Assembly (NCBI GenBank): GCA_030680575.1
Contig: JAUXVI010000051.1
Coordinates: forward strand, 1-64,000
Source of the DNA: Hylemonella sp.
GTDB taxonomy: Bacteria; Pseudomonadota; Gammaproteobacteria; Burkholderiales; Burkholderiaceae_C
Length of the DNA stretch: 64,000 nt
Reading direction: 5' to 3'
In this document: positions 8,031-16,597 of the stretch, in pieces
Numbering within the stretch: position 1 is the stretch's first letter
How the letters are laid out: each line of letters begins with the position of its first letter
Translations under genes and position numbers: made by a program
Notes under the pieces: generated by a model
Databases searched by the model: none
Told to the model about the DNA's origin: nothing
The model's input: only the letters and a program-made list of their open reading frames with translations

Positions 8031-8804
8031 TCAGCCCGCCAGCCCGATCACGAGCGCCGCGGGCATCAAGGCCGCCACCGCCCTGTCGCCCACCTGCCCG
8101 GTGAACGGATGCCGCGCAAAGCCCACCCAGTGACCGCCTCCATCAAGGGCCAGCACCACCTCGTCTTGCCGGGCACCGGGTGAGCGGCGCTCGATGCGGC
8201 CGCTGAGTGCGCCCGACGCTGCGTGTGAAGCGGTCAACGACACCTCCACCGCGGTGGCTTTGCACAAGGCCAGCACGGCCAGGCCGGGTGCCAGTCCCAG
8301 CAGATCGGCGCTCTCCTGCGTGATGCTGGAGACCAGCTGTGCGCCGCCCGGCGTGGCCAGCGTCACCACCACCATCGGGTCGCCCGGCGACAGCGGCGCG
8401 CAGCGCAGCACACGGCAGCGCAGCTGGTTGCGCATGCTGGTGCGCAGGCCCAGCCCGGCCTCTCCGATCGCGCCGCCGGCAAAGCGGGCCAGCACCTGCT
8501 GGCGCGCGCGTGCCAGCTCGGCGGCGAGAGCGAGCAGTTGCAGGCCATCCGCCGTGATGCGCGCACCGCCGCCGCCCACGCCGCCCACGGTGCGCTCCAC
8601 CAGCGGCACGCCGCTGAGATTGCTCAGCGTGTCGATGGCCTGCCACGCGGCCTTGTAGCTGATGCCGACCTGGCGCGCCGCCTGCGAGATGGAGCAGCCG
8701 GCGGCCACGTGGCGCAGCACGTCCAGGCGCTTGTCGGCAGTGGCGTCCGTCAGGGCCTGGGGCAGATCGGTGGGCGTGGATGGGAAGTTTTTTCTGGAGG
8801 CCAT
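8031..8804 (-). CDS. modE: Molybdate-responsive transcriptional regulator ModE
   Basis: A 257-residue ModE. Residues about 20-95 are the winged-helix domain (ISQAARQVGISYKAAWQAIDTL); the C-terminal half has two TOBE/Mop-like molybdate-binding domains (SMRNQLRCRVLRCAPLS and a second copy with the swapped motif TGQVGDRAVAALMPAALVIGLAG). ModE with bound molybdate usually represses the divergent modABC operon. A near-perfect ModE box lies between modE and modA, so autoregulation is likely as well. Confidence 0.93.
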   Translation of the reverse strand: MASRKNFPSTPTDLPQALTDATADKRLDVLRHVAAGCSISQAARQVGISYKAAWQAIDTLSNLSGVPLVERTVGGVGGGGARITADGLQLLALAAELARARQQVLARFAGGAIGEAGLGLRTSMRNQLRCRVLRCAPLSPGDPMVVVTLATPGGAQLVSSITQESADLLGLAPGLAVLALCKATAVEVSLTASHAASGALSGRIERRSPGARQDEVVLALDGGGHWVGFARHPFTGQVGDRAVAALMPAALVIGLAG

Positions 8805-8832
8805 GGGGTCTTGGGGTGCCGTCTATACTCAT

Positions 8833-8855
8833 CGCTATTCTGAATTGGAATAGCG
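8833..8855. promoter_or_regulatory. ModE operator
   Basis: CGCTATTC, seven bases, then GAATAGCG: a perfect 8-bp inverted repeat. It resembles the E. coli ModE box, whose half-sites also read CGTTAT/CGCTAT. It is 28 bp upstream of modE and 25 bp upstream of modA, so one site can serve both promoters. A T-run follows directly on the plus strand. Confidence 0.8.
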
Positions 8856-8880
8856 GTTTTTTGCTGAAGGGAGCGCTCCG

Positions 8881-9627
8881 ATGTTCGCACGTTCACTGTG
8901 GCCCGCTGTGCTGTTGTTCATGGCGGGCTCGCTGCACGCCACTGAGGCCCAGGTGGCGGTGGCGGCCAACTTTGCCGAACCGGTCAAGGCCATAGCCGCG
9001 GTGCTGGAAAAGACCACCGGGCACAAGCTCAAGATCACGGTGGGCTCCACCGGCCGGCTCTACGCGCAAATCAGGAACGGCGCGCCGTTTGACGTGCTGC
9101 TCTCGGCCGACACCGCAGCCCCCGACCAGCTGGAGTCCGACGGCCTGGCGCAACCGGGCAGCCGCTTCACCTACGCCACCGGCAAGCTGGTGCTGTGGTC
9201 GGCCGACGCGGCCAGGGTGGATGCCCAGGGCGCCGTGCTCAAGGGCGAGGGGTTCCGCAAGCTGGCAATCGCCAACCCCAAGACGGCACCCTATGGCGCG
9301 GCCGCCGTGGAAGCCATGGACAAGCTCGGTCTGGCGGCCAGGCTGAGCCCGAAGCTGGTGCAGGGCGAGAGCATCGGCCAGACCTACAACTTCGTGCACA
9401 CCGGCAACGCCGAGGTCGGCTTCGTGGCCATGTCGCAGGTGCTTGAAGGCGGCCGGCTCAAGGGCGGTTCGATGTGGGTGGTGCCGCAAACCTTGTACTC
9501 GCCCATCCGGCAGGACGCCGTGCTGCTCAAGCGCGGCGCCAACAACGAAGCCGCCTTGGCCTTGATGAAGTTGCTCAAGAGCCCCAACACCAGGGACCTC
9601 ATCCGTTCGTTTGGCTACGACATCTGA
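8881..9627 (+). CDS. modA: Molybdate ABC transporter periplasmic binding protein
   Basis: A 248-residue ModA that captures molybdate (and usually tungstate) in the periplasm. A Sec signal peptide (FARSLWPAVLLFMAGSLHAT) is followed by the family landmarks VAVAANFAEPVKAI, KITVGSTGRLYAQIRNGAPFDVLLSAD (about 50-78) and NPKTAPYGAAA. It is the first gene of modABC; the permease gene starts 6 bp after its stop. Confidence 0.95.
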   Translation: MFARSLWPAVLLFMAGSLHATEAQVAVAANFAEPVKAIAAVLEKTTGHKLKITVGSTGRLYAQIRNGAPFDVLLSADTAAPDQLESDGLAQPGSRFTYATGKLVLWSADAARVDAQGAVLKGEGFRKLAIANPKTAPYGAAAVEAMDKLGLAARLSPKLVQGESIGQTYNFVHTGNAEVGFVAMSQVLEGGRLKGGSMWVVPQTLYSPIRQDAVLLKRGANNEAALALMKLLKSPNTRDLIRSFGYDI

Positions 9628-9633
9628 CACCCC

Positions 9634-10317
9634 GTGCTGCTCACACCCTCCGACCTCCAGGCCATTGGCCTCACGCTGCAGGTGGCCGCGCTCACCACCG
9701 CCATCCTGCTGGTGCTGGGTGTGCCGCTGGCCTGGTGGCTGGCGCGCAGCCGCTCGGCCTGGAGCCGGCCGGTGGGGGCGCTGGTGTCGGTGCCGCTGGT
9801 GCTGCCGCCTTCGGTGCTGGGTTTCTATCTGCTGGTGCTCATGGGGCCCAACGGCCCGGTGGGCGGGCTCACGCAGGCGCTGGGTCTGGGTGTGCTCACC
9901 TTCAGCTTTGCCGGGCTGGTGATCGCCTCGGTGTTCTATTCGCTGCCCTTCATGGTGCAGCCGGTGCTGAATTCGATGCAGCAGCTGGGTGAACGTCCGC
10001 TGGAAGCCGCGGCCAGCCTGCGCGCCTCGAAGCTCGACACCTTCTTCTCGGTGGTGCTGCCGCTGTGCCGGCCGGGCCTGGTCACCGGCGTCATCATGAG
10101 TTTTGCGCACACGGTGGGCGAGTTCGGCGTGGTGCTCATGGTGGGCGGCAACATCCCGGGCGTCACGCGCGTGGTGTCGGTGCAGATTTACGACCACGTG
10201 GAAGCGCTGGAGTACGGCGACGCGCACCGCCTGGCCGCGATGATGCTGGGTTTCTCGTTCGTGGTGTTGCTGGCGCTGCAGTTCTACAACCACCGTCAGC
10301 GCAGGGCGCGCAGATGA
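9634..10317 (+). CDS. modB: Molybdate ABC transporter permease
   Basis: A 227-residue inner-membrane permease with about five to six hydrophobic segments and the EAA-type cytoplasmic loop LEAAASLRASKLDTFFSVVLPLCRPGLVTG that contacts ModC. The start is a GTG at 9634; no better ATG lies upstream. Its TGA overlaps the ATG of modC, so the two are translationally coupled. Confidence 0.95.
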   Translation: MLLTPSDLQAIGLTLQVAALTTAILLVLGVPLAWWLARSRSAWSRPVGALVSVPLVLPPSVLGFYLLVLMGPNGPVGGLTQALGLGVLTFSFAGLVIASVFYSLPFMVQPVLNSMQQLGERPLEAAASLRASKLDTFFSVVLPLCRPGLVTGVIMSFAHTVGEFGVVLMVGGNIPGVTRVVSVQIYDHVEALEYGDAHRLAAMMLGFSFVVLLALQFYNHRQRRARR

Positions 10318-11414
10318 GTGGCGGTCTGCAACTCACCGCGCGGCTCGAACGCACCGGCTTCACGCTCGATGTGGACCTGCACCTGCCCGCGCGCGGTGTC
10401 TCGGTGCTGTTCGGCCCCTCGGGCTCGGGCAAAACCTCGTGCCTGCGGGTTCTCGCAGGTCTGGAGCCCCAGGCACAAGGCGTGGTGCGCGTGGACGGCG
10501 AGCTGTGGCAAGACTCGGCGCAGCGCGTGATGCGGCCGGTGCACCAGCGTGCGCTGGGCTATGTTTTCCAGGAAGCCAGCCTGTTCGACCACCTGAGCGT
10601 GCGCGACAACCTCATGTACGGCTTCCAGCGCACGCCGCCCGCCGCGCGCCGCCACGCCTGGGACCACGGGCTGGAGCTGCTGGGCATTGCCCACCTGCTG
10701 GAGCGCAGCCCGCTGGACCTCTCGGGCGGTGAACGCCAGCGCGTGGCCATTGCGCGCGCCCTGGCCACCAGCCCGCGCGTGCTCTTGATGGACGAGCCGC
10801 TGGCGTCCATCGACGCGGCGCGCAAGAACGAGATCCTGCCGTGGCTGGAGCAGCTGCATGCGCAACTCGACATCCCGGTGGTGTACGTGACCCACTCCAG
10901 CGACGAACTGGCGCGACTGGCCGACCACGTGGTGCTGCTCGGCGAGGGCCGCGCGCTGTGCAGCGGGCCGGTGATGGAGCTCATGACGCGGCTCGACTTG
11001 CCGCTCGCGCGCGGCGACGCGGCGGCCGCGCTGATCGAAGCGCACGTGGTCGGCCATTCGCCAGAGGACTGTCTGAGCGAGCTGGCTTTCGACGGCGGGC
11101 GCCTGCTGCTTCCCCAGACCAGCAGCGCCGTCCTGCCCCAGGGCACACCCGTGCGCGTGCGCATACAGGCGCGCGACGTGAGCCTGTCGCTGCAAGCGCC
11201 GGAGCACAGCAGCGTGCTCAACGTGCTCAGCGCCACGGTGGTCGAGGTGGTGGACGACGCACCCGGCCAGGTGCTGGTGGGCCTGCGCCTCGGTCACGGC
11301 CCCACGGCCGCACGTCTGCTGTCGCGCATCAGCCAGCTCTCGGCGCGCCGCCTGGGCATCACGCCCGGTCAGGCGGTGTTTGTGCAGATCAAGGGCGTGG
11401 CGATGGTGCGCTGA
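10314..11414 (+). CDS. modC: Molybdate ABC transporter ATP-binding protein
   Basis: A 366-residue ATPase that energises ModAB. Walker A GPSGSGKT is at about 34-41, the signature LSGGERQR at 136-143 and Walker B LLMDEP at 157-162. The C-terminal ~75 residues form a TOBE/Mop domain, which in other ModC proteins binds oxyanion and allows feedback inhibition. The ATG overlaps the modB stop (ATGA). Confidence 0.95.
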   Translation: MSGGLQLTARLERTGFTLDVDLHLPARGVSVLFGPSGSGKTSCLRVLAGLEPQAQGVVRVDGELWQDSAQRVMRPVHQRALGYVFQEASLFDHLSVRDNLMYGFQRTPPAARRHAWDHGLELLGIAHLLERSPLDLSGGERQRVAIARALATSPRVLLMDEPLASIDAARKNEILPWLEQLHAQLDIPVVYVTHSSDELARLADHVVLLGEGRALCSGPVMELMTRLDLPLARGDAAAALIEAHVVGHSPEDCLSELAFDGGRLLLPQTSSAVLPQGTPVRVRIQARDVSLSLQAPEHSSVLNVLSATVVEVVDDAPGQVLVGLRLGHGPTAARLLSRISQLSARRLGITPGQAVFVQIKGVAMVR

Positions 11415-11426
11415 GCCGTCTGCCGG

Positions 11427-11981
11427 CTACCACCCCTGGCTGCCCGGCGCACCTTTGAACGGCCCGGCCAGTTCGGGCGTGATCCAGCCGCCGTAAAAAC
11501 CGCCGGGCTGCGACTTCACCACCTCGCCGTCCACCGTGCAGTGCAGCTGGGCCGGATAGAAGGCCACGCAGTCGGCCAGCGACTCGGCGCCGGCCAGGGG
11601 CGAGGGATAGCTCCAGGCCACACCCACCAGGCTTTCACCACCGTGCACCAGGCTCCAGTAACGCGCCGGGCCTTTCCATTCACAGAACGAGCTGCCTTCG
11701 GCGGGCTGCAGCAGGTGGCGGGCCACGTCGGCCCAGGGCACGTAAAAGCTCGGCGGGTGGCCTGTCTCCAGCACACGAATCGCCCGGCGCGTGCGCGCCA
11801 CCTCCAGATCACCCCAGCGCACCACCACCTCGCGGGTGTCGGGTGCCAGTTGCGGCGGGCGCGGGAAGTCCCAGACCGAGGTCTGGCCCGGCGCGGGTTC
11901 TTCAGCAAAGGGCGGGCGCTGGTGGCCGCGCCAGTGCCATTGTTCGCGCGCGGCGCGAATCCAGTCGGGTGGTCCGGTCAT
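11427..11981 (-). CDS. DUF427 domain-containing protein
   Basis: A 184-residue soluble protein with the DUF427 domain. Visible family features are VVVRWGDLEVARTRRAIRVLETGHPPSFYVP, then FCEWKGPARYWSL and VAWSYPSP with the final GEVVKSQPGGFYGGW. The biochemical role of the family is not established. It sits alone, convergent with modC (12 bp apart), and has no evident link to molybdate. Confidence 0.88.
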   Translation of the reverse strand: MTGPPDWIRAAREQWHWRGHQRPPFAEEPAPGQTSVWDFPRPPQLAPDTREVVVRWGDLEVARTRRAIRVLETGHPPSFYVPWADVARHLLQPAEGSSFCEWKGPARYWSLVHGGESLVGVAWSYPSPLAGAESLADCVAFYPAQLHCTVDGEVVKSQPGGFYGGWITPELAGPFKGAPGSQGW

Positions 11982-11999
11982 CCGGTGGACGACTTGAGA

Positions 12000-12260
12000 T
12001 CAGGCCGGCGCGCCCACGGCGTCCTTGACGCATTTTTTGGTGAAGCTGTTCTTGGCGGCGCCGTAGATCTTTTTCTCCACAGCGGCGGCGTCACAGGTGG
12101 CTGCGGCGTCTTTCTCGCACTTCTTCATGAAGGAGGTCTTGGCCGCACCGGCGAGCTTTTTCTCGGTGGCCGATGCCGTGCAGCTCGGCCCATCGGCTGC
12201 CCAGCTGGCCAGCGGCAGCAGGAAAACCATGACGATTGAACCCAAGCCAATTGCGCGCAT
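12000..12260 (-). CDS. PsiF-repeat-like small periplasmic protein
   Basis: An 86-residue secreted protein. The signal peptide MRAIGLGSIVMVFLLPLASWAA is followed by two copies of a Cys-flanked unit (C-x-ATEKKLAGAAKTSFMKKC and CDAAAVEKKIYGAAKNSFTKKC), the pattern of the PsiF repeat of E. coli. I chose the ATG at 12260, because GGAG lies nine bases upstream and the signal peptide then begins normally; an upstream ATG at 12287 is less likely. PsiF is phosphate-starvation inducible in E. coli, but its function is unknown. Confidence 0.75.
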   Translation of the reverse strand: MRAIGLGSIVMVFLLPLASWAADGPSCTASATEKKLAGAAKTSFMKKCEKDAAATCDAAAVEKKIYGAAKNSFTKKCVKDAVGAPA

Positions 12261-12318
12261 TTGAATCTCCAACAATGAAAAATTCATTGAAGTTCAGCGC
12301 GATGACACTGTCAATGCA

Positions 12319-12346
12319 CCGAGGCGGGAATCGAAGCCCGCCTCGG
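12319..12346. terminator. Strong stem-loop between two minus-strand genes
   Basis: CCGAGGCGGG and CCCGCCTCGG form a perfect 10-bp stem with an 8-base loop. It lies downstream of the DUF3597 gene and upstream of the PsiF-like gene. No T-tract follows in either direction, so it is at best a non-canonical terminator or an mRNA-stabilising hairpin. Confidence 0.45.
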
Positions 12347-12368
12347 GTTCATCCCAGCATCGAAAGTA

Positions 12369-12779
12369 TCAATCGAGCAGTTCCTTGGGGATGTTGCCGC
12401 CGTTGGCTGCGATGTGGGCCAGCACGTTCTTGTGCAGCCACATGTTCATCTTGGCGGAGTCGCCCATGAGTTCGTCAGGGCAGTAGAGCTCCTTGGCCAG
12501 CTGTTTGCGTGCGTCCAGGCTGCTGTCCAGGTCGAGCAACTTGAGCAGGTCGACGATGGAGGTTTTCCAGTTGAGCTTTTGCGAGTTGGCGGCGGCCTTC
12601 TGTTCCATGAGGGCAACCACGTCGACCATGGTGATGGAGGCCACGGGTGCGGGTGCGGCAGCTGCGGCGGGCGCGGGTGCCGGGGCGGCCGAAGGCGTCG
12701 GGGCAGCCGCGGGCGGCTGGGGAACGACCTTGGGGGAGCCCATGCCGAGTTTTTCGAGGATGTTGCTGAAGAGTCCCAT
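12369..12779 (-). CDS. DUF3597 domain-containing protein
   Basis: A 136-residue protein. It begins MGLFSNILEKLG, followed by a Pro/Ala-rich linker (about residues 20-47) and a C-terminal helical domain with VDLLKLLDLDSSLDARKQLAKELY, the hallmark of DUF3597 (YidB-like). The function is not known. It looks monocistronic. Confidence 0.85.
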   Translation of the reverse strand: MGLFSNILEKLGMGSPKVVPQPPAAAPTPSAAPAPAPAAAAAPAPVASITMVDVVALMEQKAAANSQKLNWKTSIVDLLKLLDLDSSLDARKQLAKELYCPDELMGDSAKMNMWLHKNVLAHIAANGGNIPKELLD

Positions 12780-12831
12780 GTGATGTTCCTTGTGGCTGTG
12801 AACGAAAAGAGTGTTCGAAGGAAGTATTGCC

Positions 12832-13653
12832 TCATTCCGCTGGCCGGGGCAAGCGGTTGGCCCACATTGGCCGCCTGCCCCCCATGCCTTCCAGCGAAGC
12901 GCGCCAGAGCCACCAGGCCGCCAGCAGCACCAGCAGCGGCAACACCACGGTCTGCATCACGAACAGCACGATGAGATCGATCACATGGGCAACGACACGG
13001 TCTGCGTCCGCCTTGAGTTCATCGATCTTTGCGGCAAGCTTCTCGCGCAGCTCCCACCAGCGCGTGGTGGACTGGGCGCCGCTGCCTTCGCCGCCCAGCG
13101 CTGCCGTGGACGATTCGATGGCCCGCTGGCTCACCGCAAATTGCTCGGCCATGAAGGCCTGGTAACTGAGTTCGCTGGTGATGGCCGCCACCGGCACCAC
13201 AAATCGCACCAGCAACAAGGCCACCAGCAAACGCCCCAGCCAGGGCGACGGACCCGCTGGCCGAAGACGTTGCCCTATCCAGATCGCGGCCAGCAGGGTG
13301 AGCACGAGGGACACCACCCAGGTGGCACCCATCTTCATCAGCAGCAGCTGCACGCTGAAAACCACGCTCACCACCAGCATGAGCCGGGCGAACTGCTCGA
13401 TGAGATCGTTCACCGGGTCGAGTACCTGACCGAGCGCCAGCGTCACGTTGACGAACGCGCCCCCGGTCACTTCGGTGCCCTGGATCACGGAGATCACCGC
13501 ATTGAGCCCCCGGGCCGCAGCAAACGCGGTGAGCGAGCGTTTCAGGCCCGCTTCGGAATGCGCCTGGGCCAGCAGGTCCAGCGGCTGAAGCCAGGTCAGG
13601 CCGACCAGCAGAACGAGCAGGAGGGGGAGCAGGTGGCGCTTGGACAGATGCAT
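12832..13653 (-). CDS. Uncharacterised multi-pass membrane protein
   Basis: A 273-residue protein I do not recognise. An N-terminal hydrophobic signal-like segment (LLPLLLVLLVGLTWLQPL) is followed by about four further hydrophobic stretches near residues 95-115, 117-130, 140-160 and 235-255; a charged segment (WWELREKLAAKIDELKADADR) precedes the last. The ATG at 13653 is the plausible start, since the open frame upstream reads into the end of the ABC ATPase gene. It lies 34 bp downstream of the seven-gene tungstate/molybdate operon and could be its last gene, but no functional tie is visible. Confidence 0.6.
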   Translation of the reverse strand: MHLSKRHLLPLLLVLLVGLTWLQPLDLLAQAHSEAGLKRSLTAFAAARGLNAVISVIQGTEVTGGAFVNVTLALGQVLDPVNDLIEQFARLMLVVSVVFSVQLLLMKMGATWVVSLVLTLLAAIWIGQRLRPAGPSPWLGRLLVALLLVRFVVPVAAITSELSYQAFMAEQFAVSQRAIESSTAALGGEGSGAQSTTRWWELREKLAAKIDELKADADRVVAHVIDLIVLFVMQTVVLPLLVLLAAWWLWRASLEGMGGRRPMWANRLPRPAE

Positions 13654-13687
13654 GCGATGCAAGGTAGCACAGTGATGTGAGCTCGCT

Positions 13688-14557
13688 TCACTTGTCAGCT
13701 TCTGGTTCGGTTTGACCGAAAGCGGGCAGGAACACCGGTGGCCCACCGGCGGCATCGTCCACCTGCAGAACGCCGGCACTGTACAGCGCACGCAAGCCCT
13801 CGACCTCGATCACCTGCCCCACCGAACCTTCGGCCAGCACACGGCCCTCGCGCATCAGCACAGCGCGGTCGGCGCATCGCAGGGCCTGGTTGGGGTCGTG
13901 CGTGGTGAACAGCACCGCCAGGCCTTCCCCGGCCAGCGTGCGGATGGCCCGCATGACCAGGCCCTGATTGCCGAAGTCGAGGCTGGCGGTGGGCTCGTCG
14001 AGCAGCACCGCGCGCGGCTGCTGCGCCAGCGCGCGGGCAATCAGCACCAGCTGGCGCTCGCCCCCGCTGATGCGGTGCACCGACCGATCGGCCAGGTGCG
14101 CCATGCCCACGCGCTGCAAGGCGGCGTGTGCGATGGCGCGGTCCTGCGCGCTGGGGCGGGCCAACAGCCCCTGGTGTGCGGTGCGGCCCATGAGCACCAT
14201 CTCCAGCGCGGTGAAACCGAAGGTGCTGGCCTGCCCCTGCGGCACATAGGCCAACTCCCGCGCACGCTCGGCCAGTGGCCATTTCGCCAGTGGTTTGCCC
14301 TGCATCTGCACCGTGCCTGCGAGCGCAGGCAGCAAGCCGAGCAGGGTCTTGAGCAGCGTGGTCTTGCCGCAACCGTTGGGGCCGAGCAGCGCCAGCACTT
14401 CACCGGTGTGCAGCGACAGGGAGAGCCTGGAGCCCACCACGTGGCCAGGGTAGCCCACGCTCAGTTCGGTGGCCTGCAGCATGGCATTCAACGGAATACC
14501 TTCGCCCTGCGGGCTGCGGTACGAGCTTGCTGGGAAGCGGCCCGGCGCTGCGCTCAT
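13688..14557 (-). CDS. ABC transporter ATPase, FecE/BtuD type (probable molybdate/tungstate MolC)
   Basis: A 289-residue ATPase of the iron-siderophore/B12 type. Walker A GPNGCGKT is at about 59-66, with TFGFTALEMVLMGR, the signature ISGGERQLVLIARAL and AVLLDEPTASLD. Its ATG overlaps the TGA of the permease gene (ATGA). FecCD-type importers carry siderophores, cobalamin or haem, but H. influenzae MolABC shows that this class also imports molybdate; co-transcription with tup and modA-like genes makes the latter more likely here. An alternative start is the ATG at 14563. Confidence 0.88.
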   Translation of the reverse strand: MSAAPGRFPASSYRSPQGEGIPLNAMLQATELSVGYPGHVVGSRLSLSLHTGEVLALLGPNGCGKTTLLKTLLGLLPALAGTVQMQGKPLAKWPLAERARELAYVPQGQASTFGFTALEMVLMGRTAHQGLLARPSAQDRAIAHAALQRVGMAHLADRSVHRISGGERQLVLIARALAQQPRAVLLDEPTASLDFGNQGLVMRAIRTLAGEGLAVLFTTHDPNQALRCADRAVLMREGRVLAEGSVGQVIEVEGLRALYSAGVLQVDDAAGGPPVFLPAFGQTEPEADK

Positions 14558-15552
14558 GTCCATCCCCGCGAGGCACGGCGCAACAGAAAGATGAAAAACG
14601 GCGAGCCGATGAGCGCGGTGAGGATGCCCAGCGGAATTTCCACCGGCGCCACCGTGCGCGCCAGGGTGTCGATGAACAGCAGCAGCCCGCCACCGAGCAC
14701 GGCCGAGGTGGGCAGCAGGCGCACGAACGACGGCCCCACGAGAAATCGCGCGAGGTGCGGCACGACCAGCCCGACCCAGCCCACGATCCCGGCGGCCGCC
14801 ACGCTGGCGGCGGTGACGAGCGTGGCCGCGGCGACGATCAGCAAACGCAGGGCGGTGGTGCGAGCACCCAGCGAGCGGGCCTCCTCTTCGGGCAGCGACA
14901 TCACGTCCATGCGCCAGCGCAGCAGCAGGAGCACCAGCGTGCCCAGCGCCACCGGCGCGATGAGTGCGGGCAGATCGTCCACATGCGTGGCCGACAGGCT
15001 GCCGAGCAGCCAGAAGGTCATGGCGGGCAGCTGGTTGTAGGGGTCGGCCAGCACCTTCACCATGCCGATGCCCGCGCCCAGCAGCGAACCGATGACGATG
15101 CCCGCGAGCAGCAGCACCAGCACCGGGTCGCTGTTGCGCACGGTGGAGCCCACGCCGTAGACCAGCGCCACCGCGAGCAGGCCACCGGCGAACGCCGCCA
15201 TCTGGATACCGAACACGCCGATGGAAAAGTAGATACCGAGCACCGCGCCCAGCGCCGCGCCGGCCGAAGCGCCCAGGATGTCGGGCGAGACCAGCGGGTT
15301 GCGAAACAGGCCCTGGAACGCGGCCCCGGCCACCGCCAGCGCCGAGCCCACCGCGATGGCGGCCAGCACGCGCGGCCCGCGGATCTGCCACACGATGGTC
15401 TGCGTTTGTTCGTTGGGTGCGGGTGCGCCTTGCAGCACCGACCACACCAGCTGCCAGAGGTCGGTCAGCGCAATCGGTGTGCGGCCCTGGGTGAAAGCCA
15501 CCAGCACACCAGCGAGCAGCACGCCCACCGCCCAGAAGACACCGCCGCGCAT
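14554..15552 (-). CDS. ABC transporter permease, FecCD/BtuC type (probable MolB)
   Basis: A 332-residue permease of the FecCD family, with about ten hydrophobic segments and the conserved RGPRVLAAIAVGSALAVAGAAFQGLFRNPL and PDILGASAGAALGA motifs near the N-terminus, and GWVGLVVPHLARFLVGP (the ATPase-coupling region) near residue 250. It starts 4 bp after the stop of the binding-protein gene and overlaps the ATPase gene. As a homodimer it would form the membrane channel for the linked binding protein. Confidence 0.92.
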   Translation of the reverse strand: MRGGVFWAVGVLLAGVLVAFTQGRTPIALTDLWQLVWSVLQGAPAPNEQTQTIVWQIRGPRVLAAIAVGSALAVAGAAFQGLFRNPLVSPDILGASAGAALGAVLGIYFSIGVFGIQMAAFAGGLLAVALVYGVGSTVRNSDPVLVLLLAGIVIGSLLGAGIGMVKVLADPYNQLPAMTFWLLGSLSATHVDDLPALIAPVALGTLVLLLLRWRMDVMSLPEEEARSLGARTTALRLLIVAAATLVTAASVAAAGIVGWVGLVVPHLARFLVGPSFVRLLPTSAVLGGGLLLFIDTLARTVAPVEIPLGILTALIGSPFFIFLLRRASRGWT

Positions 15553-15556
15553 GGGT

Positions 15557-16597
15557 TCAGTCCCGTCCCGTCAAGACCCGCGCCACCTGCTCGGAACTCA
15601 GGTCAACCTGGTAGAAAAGTTTGTAGAAATCGCGCGTGATCACCGACAGGTCTTCAGGAAACAGCGCCGGGTGCACCTTGCTGCCCAGCCACCACAGGCC
15701 AGGCAAGCGGTTCACGCTGGGGGGAAAGTCGATCCAGCCGAAGGGCAGCTTGGGCGAGAGGTGCACGCGTCCGCTCTTGACCGCGCTCACGCTGCGCCAC
15801 AGCGGGTTGCTGCGCACGGTCTGCGCAAACGTCTGGTCGATGGTGACGATGACCTCCGGATCCCAGGCCAGCACCTGCTCCATGGACACCGTGGCCAGAC
15901 CACCCTGCAGATCGGCGGCCACGTGGCGGATGCCCATGGCCTCGAAAATCTCCACGTTGATCGAACCACCCAGGCCGGTCTCCAGCCCCTCGGGGCCGCG
16001 CGCGTAGTACACACGGGGCTGCGACGTTGCGCGGGCCACGCGTTCACGCACGGTGCGCAAGGTGTCGGCCGAGTAGCGAGCCAGCACGGCCGCGCGCTCT
16101 TGACGGCCGGTGAGTTCACCGAGCAGCGTGTAGCCCTGCGCCACCGAGGCCAGCCGGCCGTCGAGCAGCGCATAGGGAATGCCGGTCTGCGATTGCACCC
16201 GGTCGGCCAGCTCGGCGAAGGTCTGGCGGGTCGAGCCCGCGTCCACGATCAGGTCGGGCTTGCTCAGCAGCAGCTGTTCGAGGTTGGTGGTGTTGCCGCG
16301 CCCGGTGAGTCGCCCCACCTCGGGCCGGTTGCCGATGCCGGGCAACAGGAATTCGAGTTCGGGTCCCCGGTTGGCGCGCGGCCAGCCAATGAGCGCGTCG
16401 GGCGCGAGCGTGTAAAGCCAGATGGCGGCGGGCGGGCCGGCGGGAAAGATGCGCTGCACTTTGGCCGGCACATTCACGCGGCGACCTGCTCCGTCGGTGA
16501 TGCTGCGGGCCTGGCTCCAGGCGGGCAGACACGCCCCCGCTCCGGCGGCGATCAGCAGATCGCGCCGGCGCAGGGCCGAGCCGTCAGGGTTGGCCAA
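15557..16597 (-). CDS. ABC transporter binding protein, BtuF/TroA-like fold (probable MolA)
   Basis: About 346 residues, cluster A-2/helical-backbone type. A twin-arginine-like leader (RRRDLLIAAGAGACLPAWSQA) precedes ITDGAGRRVNVPAKVQRIFPAGPPAAIWLYTL, then LEQLLLSKPDLIVDAG, and VEIFEAMGIRHVA with LAWDPEVIVTIDQ in the C-lobe. The start is uncertain: the open frame extends upstream, but a TTG at 16597 overlaps the end of the preceding gene (stop at 16584) and places the leader correctly. By homology it could bind cobalamin, haem or siderophore; the operon context argues for molybdate or tungstate, as for H. influenzae MolA. Confidence 0.82.
   Translation of the reverse strand: MANPDGSALRRRDLLIAAGAGACLPAWSQARSITDGAGRRVNVPAKVQRIFPAGPPAAIWLYTLAPDALIGWPRANRGPELEFLLPGIGNRPEVGRLTGRGNTTNLEQLLLSKPDLIVDAGSTRQTFAELADRVQSQTGIPYALLDGRLASVAQGYTLLGELTGRQERAAVLARYSADTLRTVRERVARATSQPRVYYARGPEGLETGLGGSINVEIFEAMGIRHVAADLQGGLATVSMEQVLAWDPEVIVTIDQTFAQTVRSNPLWRSVSAVKSGRVHLSPKLPFGWIDFPPSVNRLPGLWWLGSKVHPALFPEDLSVITRDFYKLFYQVDLSSEQVARVLTGRD

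Noticed and set aside
8856-8880. Moco riboswitch before modA
   Set aside because: Only 25 bp separate the ModE box from the start codon, too little for such a structure.
8893-10293. A 466-codon minus-strand ORF opposite modA and modB
   Set aside because: Gln/His/Arg/Val-rich composition is that of a mirror frame; modA and modB are clearly the real genes.
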